Positions 49,201-61,947 of a DNA stretch of 64,000 bases are shown here, piece by piece. The stretch is taken from positions 124,001 through 188,000 of the forward strand of contig QJNS01000004.1 of NCBI GenBank assembly GCA_004154925.1, in the 5' to 3' direction. Below the pieces are notes generated by a model that saw only the letters and a list, made by a program, of their open reading frames with translations, was not told where the DNA came from and did no database searches. Source of the DNA: Monosporascus cannonballus (lineage: Eukaryota; Ascomycota; Sordariomycetes; Xylariales). Position numbers and translations under genes: made by a program. Within the stretch, counting starts at the first letter, position 1, and every line of letters starts with the position of its first letter.

Positions 49201-52200
49201 AAGGTATAATAAAAAACTACCACCAAAAAAACTATAACAAATTTCCGTTTTCAATTAGCATTTATTACAAACCCTTACCAAAGAAGTTATTAAGAAAAAA
49301 ATACGGTAATTTACAAAGGATTTTTAAAACGACAATTAAAATAACATATAATAAAATGCAATCGTAAATATAAGAAAATAATTTATTTAATAAAAAAGTT
49401 ACAACAAAATTAAAAATAATTAATATAACTTAAAGAAAAAATACGCCGGCATTAAAAACAAATATAATAACTTAAGACGCTAAACAAACAAATATAAATA
49501 AAACTTAATAAATTGGAGCAGAAATTAAAAGAAAAAAATTACTTATAAAAAAGCCGGAAGATAACGAAACCCAAAGAAATTAAAAAAAAAAACTTTTGCG
49601 AAAGGCTTTAAACGCGACGATAAAAACCGTTAATAGCCTTATTATTTTAGAAATACAAATCGGAACGTACTAATATACCGTAATAATAGATTGCAAAACT
49701 TTGGACGGAAATTATGTTATACCGAGTATAATGAATAAAAATAGATTACTATGGAAATATAAATTAAAACTTTATATAATAACGAATACCAAAGGTTAGG
49801 AATCCGCCTGTAATAACGGTAAAATTATACGTAAAATTAATAATTTCGAAAATTTTATTTAAAAACGATATTAAATAATTAATTTCGAAATCGTTTTATT
49901 TAAGAATTACGATTTAATCTTCGGATTATTATAAATACGTTAATACGGAATTTTAATTAATAAAAGAATTAGCCAAATAAAGTTCGCCAAATACCTTATT
50001 AAGAAATTAAAAAAGAAAATTAAAATCTTAATATTCGATCGAAATTAACGACAAATGCAAATATAAGGAAAGGACAAAAACCTTATTACCCAAAGGAATA
50101 AAATACAAAAGAAGTAAATATTAAAGAAAAATACGATATATCGTTATTATTATTAAAACCAAAATAAGGCAATTAAATAACGATTTAAAATAATAACCCA
50201 CAAAGTTAACAAATTTAATTAATATGTTACCATAATATTACAAATACGAAACGTTTTTTAAGAAGAAATTTTATACGAAATTATTAAAACATAACGAATA
50301 AAATTATAAAATAATTTTCAAAAAAGAGTTTTCGACGAAATTTTACCGTATTTATAATTTTAACGAAAACGAATTACTTATTTTCAGAAATTATTTAAAA
50401 AGTCGGTTATAAAAAAAGAATTCGACCTTTGAAATTACCAGCAGGATATTCTATGTTTTTCGTGCCAAAAAAAACGGAAAATTATAATTTATAATTAATT
50501 ACCAACAATAAAATAATATTACTATTAAAGATCGAATATTATTACTTCTAAATACGAAAATAAAAACCGATTTTAGAAAATTAAATAATTTATAATATTC
50601 GATTTTAAAAATGGATATAATTTTATAAAATTTAAAAGAATATAAAGAAATAATAAGTTTTAAAATGAAATACGGATTATTTAAATATTTGGTTATATTA
50701 ATAGGATTTACGAATACATTAATAATTTTCTAACGGATAATAAATTACGTATTACGAAAATACTTTAATATTTTCTTTTTTATTATTACGCTAATATTTT
50801 TATTTTTTTAAAAATAAAACAAATATACGTAAAATATCTTTATAAGGTTTTTCAAATTTTATAAGACGTAAAGCTATTTATTAACGCAGAAAAAAGCCAG
50901 TTTTATGAATAGAAAATAAAATATTTAGAAAATATTATTATTATAGGACATATTAATATAAACATTAAAAATATCGCTGTAATTATAAAATAATAAACGC
51001 AAATAACGGTTAAGAAAGTACAAATATTTCTTGGATTCGCTAATTATTACAGGAAATTTATTCGAAATTTTAACAAAATAATTATACCACTAACGAATCT
51101 TACGAAAAAGAAATTGAAAAAACGCCAATTATGGAAAGAATACTTTAAAATATTAAGGATAGGATTAACAGCAAATTAATATTAATTTTATACAATTTTA
51201 ACAGCCCCGTTAAATTAAAAACTAATATTTCGAATTACGCGCTAAACGTAATAATCGGATAACGAAATACGTAAGTTACATTTCACCTCATTATTTTTTT
51301 TGTATAAATTAAAAGGAACCGAATTTAATTACGGTATTTCCAATAAGAAATTTATGGCCATTATTATGGCATTTCGAAAATTTAGGCATTTTTTAAAAGG
51401 AAATTTATATTAGATTAAAGTTTATACGGATTATTAAAATCTTGTCCGATTTATTACAACTAAAGAATTTATAAAACGATAATTTCGTTATATAAAAGAT
51501 TTGCGAATTTCGATTTCGTTATTATTTATAAGAAAAATTTACAAAATAATAAAGCAAATACCTTAAGTAACTATTTAGATTTCAAAAAGAAAGTAATTAA
51601 AATTAGCTATATAATTTCCGATACCACTATCAAAAAAGTATTTACGCTCGTAACAAATTGCGATAATTCGGGCAATACCTTTCGATATATATTAGAAATT
51701 TTAATCATATAATTACAGTTTTTTAAAAACCCAAAAATTAATAAAATATATATTCCAAGAAAATACTAGAAAAATGGAATATAAAATATTTAAAAATATG
51801 AATTATATAGATATCCAAGGATTTACAAAACCTTAAAACGGCTTTAATGTACATATTTTTTTTCTTAAAATAAAATTAACGGTATAAAAAATCATACGGT
51901 AATACGATATTTACGATAAAATAAAGGTTCGACGACAGAAGCCGTGCGAAAAATTACAGCTATTACTAATCGCAAAATAATTATAATATTTAATTATATT
52001 CGATTTATTATTAACCTTCTTATATCAAGCAATTTAATTACAAAAATATATTATAAATATACATTTGTAATTGTCGATCGATTTACAAAATCAGTTTATT
52101 TCTTACCATAGTACGAAGATATAAACACTGAATAAATAATATATATTTTTTAAAAATATATTTTTAAAAAATATGAATTATTAATAAACATTATTTTAAA

Positions 52201-53035
52201 CAGAAAATCAATATTCACATTTAAATTTTAAAAAAGGCTTATGGCACAAATCGGCATAAATCACAAATTATCTAACATATTTAATGCTTAAATAAATAAA
52301 GAAACAAAACGGATAAACCAAACTTTAAAAATTTATTTACAATATTATATTAATTAAAAACAAAATAACTAAATTAAAAAATTACGAATTACCTAATTAA
52401 CTTATAATATTAGCTATTACGAAAATATTAAAATAATATCTGTAAACGCAAATTTTGGTTCTCATTCAAAAATTTATAAAGAAATACGCAATAACGGTTG
52501 AATTAATATTAAAATAATCCTTACGTTAAAATAGTTATAATAGTTGTATTAAAAAAATAAAAACGAAATAGAAATTAGTACGGAATCAAATAAATAAGTA
52601 TTATAACCAGAAAAGAATTAAGAAAAATTCACTTTTAAAAAAGGAAAAATTTTTTTTTTTCGTTACAAAAAACATTTAAATAAAATAACTTAATAAAAAA
52701 ACTTAACTTCAAATATATCGGTTTATACAAAATTATTAAGAAAATCTCAGAAAACAATTATTAATTAGAACTTTTACCAAAAGTTAAATTTTATTTACTT
52801 TTTTCCGTTTCCTTATTCGAATTAATAATAAATACAATTATAGTATATACGGCATAAAATAATATAGAAATAAAAGGCGAACAAACATATAAGGTGGAAA
52901 AAGTTTTCGACATATAAAAACGACACGGATTTACCTAATACCGAATCAAATAAAAAATAGCCGAATTTCGAAAATACCTGAAAACTCGCCAAAAACTTTA
53001 TTAACGTCCAGCGCCTATTAAAGAATTTTCACTAA
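49201..53035 (+). pseudogene. pol remnant of element K (protease, RT, RNase H, integrase, chromodomain)
   Basis: Protease near 49610-49960. RT from about 50330; the YxDD box is destroyed (Y-Y-A-N near 50790-50800). RNase H near 51310-51540 (NYGISNKKFMAIIMAFRKF readable at about 51328). Integrase near 51650-52830, with IVDRFTKSVYF at about 52070-52100. The chromodomain lies at 52928-53030. Every domain contains stops. Confidence 0.8.
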
Positions 53036-53059
53036 CGACGACAGGGTCACAAAAAAGGG

Positions 53060-53600
53060 CTCCTTAATCGAAATTTTCGGAAATAAATTAATTAAAAGAA
53101 TTAAAAGATAATACGGAAAAAAAGCCTAGATCTCCGTACGTTCTTATACGTCCAGTTTCTTTATTAATTAAAGCTTACGATTAACAAATTTAACCCCTTT
53201 AACGTAAAAAAACTTCTTTTATCGACAAAAACGAAAAAGAGAATTAATAATTTCGTTAATATTACGTTATTTGCGCGTTAAATCTTTTTTTAGCTTCTGC
53301 TAAATGCGTAAAAACATCGTTTTAATAATAGTTTTTTCGTAATTTAAATAATTTTTTCCTTTTAAATACGGCGTAAAAAATCAATAAGGACGCCGGAACC
53401 ATCGTAACGGCAACAGTTCTTGATATATTTGTTATAACGACGAATTTCTTTAATTATTTAACATTTCGCATTATTTTCGAAATTAAGCGTATACGGCATA
53501 ATTTCAAAACCAAATTTGACAATATAAACAGCCAGAAAATCCAGGCTTTTTCTTTAATTAAGACGATTACGAAGCTTGCGATTAACGATACGACCTGCCA
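53060..53600 (-). pseudogene. Antisense 3' ORF remnant of element K
   Basis: The minus strand reads GFEIMPYTLNFENNAKC near 53460-53510, then IKEIRRYNKYIKNCCRYDGSGVLIDFLRRI near 53365-53460. This matches B and F segment by segment. A CC pair lies just before YDGSG. Frames further on are decayed. Confidence 0.55.
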
Positions 53601-53670
53601 TAATAAAAAATAGTAACTTATCGAGAAAAGAAAATCTTTAAGGGCAAAGATCCTAGGAAAAGGGAAATCG

Positions 53671-54044
53671 TATCACGATCTAACCTAAGATCGATCTCGA
53701 AAACGGTCGGACCCACACAAAAAGGTTACGTAATTTGAATCTCTTTTAACAACAAGATCTAAATAAATCTATACAAAACTAAATTTAATAACATTAGATC
53801 TATGGCAATATTAAAATCCAATAGAAATCCAATTAATCCAGAAAAGATATATATATATACGTTCCTTATTTCTATAATCTAGATAGCACCAGCTTGCAAT
53901 ACAACCTCATTACCCAAGGCACCTTTGGAATTACGAGACGTAACACGATTACTATATCTATTGCTCAGATTCCCACGATACTCCTGCCAACATAAACCCG
54001 TACGACTAAGGTTTAATACTTGGTTAAACCCCTTAGCCGTCACA
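53671..54044 (+). repeat. 3' LTR of element K
   Basis: This 374-bp LTR starts tatcacgatctaacc and ends gccgtcaca. Its last 170 bp are almost unmutated, and the tactcctgccaacataaacc block is a good reference for the family-1 R/U5 end. The 5' LTR is clearly more damaged over the same bases. Confidence 0.92.
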
Positions 54045-54049
54045 GTTCG

Positions 54050-56760
54050 TTAGTATTATTTTAATATTTTCGCAGTAACTGGTATTATAGGTTAAGTAGG
54101 TAATAAGTAACTTTTTAATTTAGTTATTTGATTTATAAATAATATAATATTGTAAGTAAGTTTTTAAGGTTTAATTCGTTGATATTCTTTGTTTAATCGT
54201 TTAAGGTTTAAATATGTTAAATAATTTGTAATTTAGACCTATTTATGCTATAAAGCCTTGCCAAATTTTGGATGTAAATATTAATTTTTTATCCGAAATA
54301 ATGTTTATTAATAATCCAAATTTGTTAAAAACGTATTAAAAGATATATATGTTATTTATTCGGCGATTGTATTTTCGTAATATAATAAAAAATAAGAAAA
54401 TTTGTAAATTAATTAATAATTACAAAAATATTATCGTAATATATTTTTACAACTAAATATTTAAATATAAGAAGTTTGCTAATAAAATCAAATATAATTA
54501 AATATTATGGTCATTTTGTAATTAGTAATAACTGTAATTTTCCGTATAGTTTATATCGTCGAGCTTTTGTTTTGGCGCAAATATCGTATTGTTATATGAT
54601 TTTCTGAATTATTAATTTTATTTTAAGAAAGGATTATACGCGTTAACGCCGTTTTAGGGTTTTGTAAATCCCTGGATATCCGTATAGTTGATATTCGTAT
54701 ATATTTCGTATTAGATCCTTTTGATATTTTTCTGGAATTTGTATTTTGTCCGTTTTCTGATTTTCTGGAAAATTATCGTTATATTGCTGGATTTTCTAAT
54801 GCATTTCAAAGGGTACTACCCGAATTGTCGCAATCTGTCGAGGGCGTAAATATGCTTTTATGGTAATATCAAAAATTATATGGTTAATTTTAATTAATTT
54901 CCCTAAGATCCGATTTCCTGCATAAGGCGTTTATTTTCTTATTTTTTAAATCCTTTATGTCAATAATAACGAAATCGAAATTCGCCAATTTTTCTGTATA
55001 ACGAAATTATCGTTTTATAAATTTCTTATTTAGAATACTTTAATTAAGTTTGATTCCTTTTAATTTATATGAAAAAAATATAATATAATATAGTTTATTT
55101 TAATTATTTCCTTATTTAATTATTATCTTTAATTCGTAATCCGAAATATCGGTTTTTGGTTTAACGGGGCGGTTTAGATCGTATATAATTCATATTGGTT
55201 TGCTAGTAATTACATCTTTGATATTTTAAAATGCTTTTTCCGTATTTATCGTTTATTTGAATTTCTTTTTCGTAAAATTTGTTAGGGGTATGGTTATTTT
55301 GTTGAAGTTCCGAATGAATTTCGTGTAATAGCTGGCAAATTTAAGAAATGCCTGTACCTTTTTAATTATAGTTGGCGTCTGCCATTCTATGATTGCAGCG
55401 ATTCTCTGGGATTTATTTTAATATGTTCTAAGGTAATGATATATTCCAGATATTTTATTTTTTTTGTTCGTAAAATTAACTTTTTTTCTCTATTAATAAA
55501 TAGTTTTACGTTTTATAAAGCTTAAAAAACCTTATAGGCGTATTTTGCATATGCTTTTTTTGTTTCTAAGAAAATAAGACTATCGTTAAAGTAGTTTACA
55601 ACAAAAGTATCGAGATATTTTCGTAATATATAGTTAATTATTCGTTAAAAGATTATTGGTGCGTTTATAAGTTTTATTAATATAATCAAATATTTAAATA
55701 ATCTGTATTTTCTCCTTAAAGCTGTTTTCTATTCGTATCCCTTTTTAATTTTTATTAGGTTATATATATTTTTAAGATCGAATATTATGAATTATTTGGT
55801 TCCGTAAAGTCAGTTTTTTTTTTGTAATTAAGGATATTAATATTCGATTTTTAATAATAATATTATTTAGTTGTCGATAATTAGCCATAAGTCGTAATTT
55901 TCCATTTTTTAGGTGCAACACATATTGGATAACCTGCTGGTAATTTCGAAAGTTGAATTTATTTTTTTTGTAGCCGATTTTTTCAGTATTTTCTGAAACC
56001 ACGTAATTCGTTTCCGTTACGCTTGTAAAAGGGGTTATATTTCGTCGAAAATCTTTTTTAAGGATTATCATATAATTTTATTCGTCATATTCTAAAAACT
56101 TTGTATTAATCTTTTTTTCTAAAAAGCTCTTCGTATTTGTAGCATTGTAGTAATATATTAATTAGGTTTTTTAATTCTTAGAGCTATTGTTTTAGGTCGT
56201 TACTTAGTTGCTTTAATTTCGCTTTAATCATTATAACGATACGTCGCATTTTTTAATACCCATTTTTTTGTGTTTTGTCCTTTTAGGTGGTAAGGTTTTT
56301 ATCGTATTCTTATACCTGTATTCGCTATTACTTTCGATCGAATATTAAGATTTTAATTTTTTTTTGGTTTATTAATAAGGTGTAAGGCGAACCTTATCTG
56401 GCCAGTCCCTTTACTAATCAAGATTCCGTATTAGCGCATCTATGGCAATTTTAAGATTATGTCGTAATTTCTGAATAAAATAATATCGAAATCCATTATT
56501 TGGTATCGTTTTTGGACAAAAATCTCGAGGTAATTAATTTCGCGCATAGTTTTCCCGTTGTCGGAAACGAATTCCTAACCTTTGGCATTAGTTATTACAT
56601 AAGGTTTTTACTTACATTTCTATGGCCGTTTAAACCTATTACCTACGTTTAGTATAATATAATTTCCACCCAAAGTTCCGTAATTTATTATTACAGCATA
56701 TTAATACGTTCCGATTTATATGTCCAAAGTAATAAAGTTATTAACGCTGTTTATCGTGGC
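54050..56760 (-). pseudogene. pol remnant of element J (protease, RT, RNase H, integrase)
   Basis: The RT N-terminal part is an open 99-codon stretch (55772-56071, minus strand). It reads DFRRNITPF, TETNYVVSENTEKIGYKK, NFRNYQQVIQYVLHLKNGKLRLM and NYRQLNNIIIKNRI, corresponding to the LxVDYRxLN motif with the Asp changed. The catalytic box is Y-F-N-D at 55582-55593. RNase H and integrase run left to the K insertion. Protease sequence lies right of the RT, near 56450-56700. Confidence 0.82.
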
Positions 56761-58745
56761 GTTTAAAACTTGTTTTAAGAATTTCTTTCAATTCCTCTAA
56801 GTTTCGTTATTTTGCCGCTTTTTTATAAGTAATTTTCTTTTTTTAATTCCTATTCGAATTTGTCGAGCTTTATTTGTGTTTCTGTATTTAATGCGTTAAA
56901 TTATTATATTTATTATTTTTACCGTCGTATTGTGTCTTTAAATTATATTAACTATTTTTGGTTTTGCTATAACTTTTCTTTTTGTTAAGTAAATTGTTTT
57001 TTGCTTCTTTCGCCTGTATTTTATTACACGTTATATTAATTATCGTTCTAAAGTTCGTTTATGAATTAACGTATTTTTAATGGCCTGTTTTCGGAAGGGT
57101 TTATAAAAAATACCAATTAAAAATAAAGATCTGTAATAATTATTTGATAATGTTTTTGCATCATATGCTAAATTAATTTTTTTCTGTTTAATAGTTATAT
57201 TATTAATAATAACAGAAAGGGTTTTTCTGCGGCTATTGCTTTTTTTCGGGCCAGCTTTTTGCTTTGGCTAATTGCTAAATATCCTTTAAGGTTATGGATC
57301 GAAAATATCGATATTATTATTTATCGTTTTTGTAATTTCTAGTACAATTTGGAGAGTCGATTCCTTTATAATATATATATGTAATCTGTCCTTAAATATA
57401 TTATTTTTAATTTTCGTAATCGGGATATTTTCGTTGTCGATAACGTATGGCATATGTTCTGTCGTATCGGTTAGGAACTCCGGGACAAACTTTTTTTATC
57501 CAATTCTAATATTCGCGTAATTATCCTTATAATATTTTTTGTTATGTTCACGATGTTTATTAAGTTAGCTTCCTAGATTTTTGGATTCCTTGTTGGATTT
57601 TTCGTTATGGAGGGCCTGGTGCGTATTTAGGCCGAATTATGTGAATGGGTTTGCTTCCGTTTTTTTGATTTTTTTAGATTATTTTTCGGATATAGGTTTT
57701 TAGTTGTCCTAACGGGGTTTTTTTGGGTGTTTTGTATTACGATACCTTGTATTTTATTTTATTTTGCTTAAAGGATTTGGTTTGGTTTTAATCTTTTTAT
57801 AACTAATTTTTAGTTTTATGGGTTCTGGTTCTATGTCGTAAAAAATGTTATTATGTCAAGGAACGTTGGTATTAACTGTATATCGGGATTTGTTATTATT
57901 TTTTTGGTATTTTTAATGCTTTAAACGTATTATCGATCGTTAATTTTGATTATTATGACGATATAATGCGATAAGTAATTAGGCTAATTAAATTTAAAAA
58001 ACTTTTTTTCTATTTTTTTAGGTTATCGAAAAATTAAATTACTAATGTTTTTTATTTTGAATTTAATTTAAGAATTAGTTAAATAAATATATTGCCGTAA
58101 TTAAATATTAATTTTTTGTCGTAATTATTAAATTTGTATTTCTGTTTTTACTTTTTCGTTTATTATTCCGAAAACCTTTATTAATATTTATTTAAAATAT
58201 TTATAATCGTTAAATATTTATAGTATTTCCGGGTTTCGTTTTTGGAATAATAAAGTAATATATTTTCTTACAAGGAATTCGAATTAAGTAATTATATTAC
58301 CGGTAATTCGTTTAATTATAAATTGAATTTATATAATACGTATTATTAATTAAATAAGAAAATACTAAAAGTATATTCGATATTAAATTAAAAACAATTT
58401 TAACTTAATTAAGGTTCTGTCGAAAGGTTCTGGTGTAAAAGGCTGAAGGACTTTTTTTAGTTTTTTGGTAGAATTTAGCTAAATAACTTAATTCGTTCGA
58501 AAAACTTTTAAATTTCGAGGGCTTTTTTTTTCTTTAAGCTTTTCATGGGTAGTTTAAAAAGACGTCGTAAGGTTGTTATTGTTTTTCTTATGCTGAATAA
58601 TACGTTTGTTTATATTATTTAGTCGTTAAAAAACTTTTTTGTGTAAAAGACGAGGTTTTTCTGTTTCCTTTTCGGATTTTATTTTAATGTCCGGGTCCTT
58701 AGGGACCTAGTAAATGGGCGATTCGGGCTGCTTGCTGGTAGACAT
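56761..58745 (-). pseudogene. gag remnant of element J, with an intact start codon
   Basis: Gag starts at ATG (reverse of 58743-58745) with MSTSKQPESPIY, a stop, then VPKDPDIK. Of the copies in which this start can be read, J's is the only one with an intact ATG. Downstream the region is broken by stops and matches A and H along its length. Confidence 0.7.
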
Positions 58746-58801
58746 AATGTCGGCGATATTGCTGAAAATCTAACGGTATTAATAAATAAAAGCTTGTAAG
58801 G

Positions 58802-59216
58802 TATAACGGCTAAGAGTTTAACTAATTATTAAACCTTAGTCGTACGGGTTTATATTAATAAAAGTAATATAGGAATTAAATAATAAATATAATAACGTAT
58901 TACGTTTTGTAATATTAAAAATACCTTAAGTAATAAATTGATAATATAAACTAAAATTATTTAAATTATGGAAATAACGAACGTATATATTCTTATTTTA
59001 GCTTAAGATATTTTTGATTAGCTTAAAAATATTTAGGTAATTAAGTTCCTTTAAGCCCTTTTAAGCTTTCCGTGGTTTAACTGGCTTAACGTCTCCGAAC
59101 CAATGGTAACGTTTGAGCCTATTAAGCCAGTCACGTGATTTTTTGACATGGGTCGAGGCTTGTTTCTTTTGGGGCCCCGATCGTCCGTAAAGGGCCAAGA
59201 TCGTTAGATCATAACA
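58802..59216 (-). repeat. 5' LTR of element J
   Basis: This 415-bp LTR runs from tataacggcta to agatcataaca. Its last 170 bp are well preserved (ctggcttaacgtctccgaacc). Equal length and continuous alignment with 45496-45910. Confidence 0.92.
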
Positions 59217-59221
59217 AGAGA

Positions 59222-60425
59222 TCCCTAAAGTCTTAAAACAGCTTTAACATATATATTTTTTTCTAAAATAAACATAATAATTGAAAAAGTATAATAATAA
59301 TACGACCTTTATAATAAAGCTAAGATTCGACGATATAAACCGTACGAAAAATTACAGCTATTACCAATTGCGGAACGACCGTAATATTTAATTATATTCG
59401 ATTTTATTACCAAACTTCCTATGTTAAAAGATTTCGTTATAAGAATATATTATGATAGCATTTTTGTATTCGTCGTTTGATTCACAAATCTTGCTTGTTA
59501 TTTACCATATTATAAGAAAATTAACATCGAATAAATAATATATATTTTTTAAAATATATCTGTGATATATACGGATTACAAATAAAAATCATTTCGGACG
59601 GAAAATTAACGTTGGTATTTAAATTTTAATAACGCCTTATAATCCAATTTGGCTCAATTACAAATTAATTAACGAATTTAAACGTTAAACAGACGGAAAA
59701 ATAAAGCGAATAAATTAAACCTTAACAACGTACTGATAATATTATATTAATTATGAATAAAATACCCACGTTAAAAATTATAAATTGAATAACTTGCTTA
59801 TAATACCAATTATTAAAGAAGCATTAAAATGATATTTATAAACATTAACTTTGGCTTTACTTTAACAGTTTATAAAAAAGTACGCGATAACGGTTTAATT
59901 AATATTAAAGTTATTTTTATATTAACATAATTAAAAACAATTATATTGAGAGATAAAATAAAGCTAGGATTCGTAAGTAATCAGATAAGTAAATATTATA
60001 ATTTGGAAATGTTAAAGAAATTAATTTTCGAAAAGCAGAAAATAGTTTTTCTTATTACAAAAAATATTGAAACAAAATAACCTATCAAAAAACTCGATTT
60101 TAAACATATCGGTCTATATAGAATTATTAAAGAAATTTAAAAAAAATATTTATTCATTAGAACTTTTATCAAAAGCTAAATTTTATTCAGTTTTTTAATT
60201 TTTTTTATTCGAGTTAACAGCGGATATAATCAAGGTATACATAGTATAAGACGACATAAAGGTAAAAAGCGATATGATATACGATGTGGAAAAAATATTC
60301 GATATGCGAAAAGAAAATGAATTTACTTAATATCTGATTAAGTGGAAAAAATACCCGGATTTCGAAAATATCTAGAAATTCGCCAAGAACCTTATTGGCG
60401 CCCAGCGTTTATTAAAAACCTTTTA
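59222..60425 (+). pseudogene. Element I, pol second part (integrase core, chromodomain)
   Basis: Integrase resumes after J with SLKSLKQL-like sequence matching B near 3010. The core follows to about 59720, then the C-terminal part. The chromodomain at about 60325-60420 reads YLIKWKKYPDFENI, stop, KFAKNLIGAQRLLK; the first aromatic Trp is retained. Confidence 0.82.
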
Positions 60426-60449
60426 CCAGCAACGGCGGAATTACTCGAC

Positions 60450-60990
60450 ATAATAACATCCTAGTTTACGAGATTTAAAAAAGGAAGTCCTTAATCTACC
60501 GTATTCTAATCGATAACGTCTACCCTATCCGAAGCCTATACTTCGATTACAGACTTTAATTCCAAATGGGTAAGGTTATTGGATTTATCTAGCAAGTAAA
60601 GGGCCCGGTTAACAAATTTGACACCTTTAAATTAATAATGTTAACGTTATCGCCCTATACGAGAAAATCGCGCCAAAAATATAGCTAATGTTTTTTCTGC
60701 TACAAATTTCTTTTTTTTTATTGACGAATTTCGGCGACATGACGATTAATTATGAATAAAGGAATTCTGCTTTTATCACAAAAACGCATTTTACGTACAT
60801 ATTCTTTATAACTGAATACCTTTTCCATTATTTAGCAGTTATGGTATCGAAAAAAATAAAAAAAAACAAGATATAACGATAGAACCTTTAAGCTTAATTA
60901 AATTAGCCAAAGTAACTCGCTAAGCAGTTTTGCCAAAACGAGACTTAAAAATACAGAAATCTATAAGAAAAACGAAATAAAAGTATTTAT
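60450..60990 (-). pseudogene. Antisense 3' ORF remnant of element I
   Basis: On the minus strand, FKGVKFVNRALYLLDKSNNLTHLELKSVIEV is readable near 60540-60640. It lines up with F's FRKKGIKMIN-GF-FLDK and J's RNIEIFRRG. An upstream part with a Cys (CDKSRIP) is near 60780. Conserved position and direction, unknown function. Confidence 0.5.
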
Positions 60991-61038
60991 TGAAAAAAAA
61001 GAAATCTTAAAGGCAAGATTTTGAAAAAGAAAAGATTA

Positions 61039-61411
61039 TGTTACGACTTAACGAGCTACGGCTTTCCAAAAACGGTTTTCGACAGATAAGCCAAAAAAAC
61101 AATAGGTTAAGTTACGTAATGAATTACGAACCTACTGGCAGTGAGCCAATAAGCCTGTAAACCGGATCGATAACGTACTGACAATAAGTTAATAAGCTAA
61201 TATAATATATATATATTTATTACTTTCATCATTTAAATAATACCAATTTTTAATGCTTATAAATACTTAAAATATCATTACTTAAAATACCTTGGGTAGT
61301 ACGAAACGTAATACGTTAATATATCTATTATTCAGAATCCTACAATACTTCTGCCAATATAAACCCGTACGACTTAGGTTTAATAGTTGGTTAAACCGTT
61401 TAGCCGTCACA
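61039..61411 (+). repeat. 3' LTR of element I
   Basis: This 373-bp LTR runs from tgttacgacttaacgagc to tagccgtcaca. It is preceded by a purine-rich tract (gaaaaagaaaagatta) that fits a polypurine tract. It is followed by the target duplication aaatt and C's 3' region. Confidence 0.92.
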
Positions 61412-61416
61412 AAATT

Positions 61417-61800
61417 AGCCCAATTAAAAAAAGCCGCAGCAAATACACATATAGCCAGTTCGACCGTTAATTATTTTTATTTTCGCTTAAAGCGTTCGAA
61501 TTCCTTTATCGCCTTAAAATCTTTAATATTACGATGAAATATTTCTATATTACGGCAACAAAAAATTTGCCGTTATTTTTAAAAATAATTTAACTTATTA
61601 ATAATAATATATAATGTTTTTCGAACTTATTTATTCTTACGCTTTATGTAATTCTTTTTATCAAAAAGTTTATTATATTTAATTTCGGAAGGCCGATAAA
61701 CGTTATAAGGACCGGCGTAACGAACGTATTATACGTATTTTTCAAAACCATAAAAAATCCTATATTTTATTTTTTTCATAACAAAAACAAAAATGTATAA
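61417..61800 (-). pseudogene. Antisense 3' ORF remnant of element C
   Basis: The minus strand reads YGFEKYV, YVRYAGPYNVYRPSEIKYNKLFDKK near 61620-61760, then INKLNYF, CCRNIEIFHRNIKDFKAIKEFERFKRK near 61475-61560, and an Ala-rich end near 61430. It is nearly collinear with J's antisense frame (RLNKLLGRLNRL, RNRNIEIFRRGIQSAEIMESFKRLEK). Only a few stops interrupt it. Confidence 0.55.
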
Positions 61801-61947
61801 TAAAACCTAAACGAACAATTCGTTTTAACCAAAAAAAACATTAATACGCTTATATAAATAAACTTTTTCAATACGACCTAATATAATAATAAGAAATAAA
61901 GAGGGATTTACAAAATTTTTAAAACGAAAATAGTTTTAAAAAAATCG

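Larger units (their letters stand above)
47146..54044 (+). mobile_element. Element K: innermost chromovirus, inserted in J
   Basis: K is uninterrupted, 6899 bp, plus strand, with LTRs 47146-47533 and 53671-54044 and the exact target duplication GTTCG (47141-47145 and 54045-54049). It lies at nesting level four (C, I, J, K), so it is the last insertion of that stack. Despite being the youngest, its interior is heavily RIP-mutated. Confidence 0.94.
45496..59216 (-). mobile_element. Element J: chromovirus inserted in the integrase of I
   Basis: J is a minus-strand family-1 element of about 6.8 kb (45496-47145 plus 54050-59216), interrupted by K. Both LTRs are exactly 415 bp. Target duplications are AAAGA (45491-45495) and AGAGA (59217-59221), one G/A difference. 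Bridging it restores a continuous alignment of I's integrase with B near 3000-3030. Confidence 0.93.
40977..61411 (+). mobile_element. Element I: chromovirus inserted in the 3' region of C
   Basis: I is a plus-strand family-1 element of about 6.7 kb (40977-45495 plus 59222-61411), interrupted by J. LTRs are 40977-41377 and 61039-61411. The target duplication AAATT (40972-40976 and 61412-61416) is exact. It is less mutated than C, F or K, so its Gag and RT are the most readable in the window. Confidence 0.93.

Noticed and set aside
61292..61537. An 81-codon plus-strand frame
   Set aside because: It begins in the 3' LTR of I and crosses into C's 3' region. The opposite strand carries the conserved antisense frame of C, so this is its shadow.
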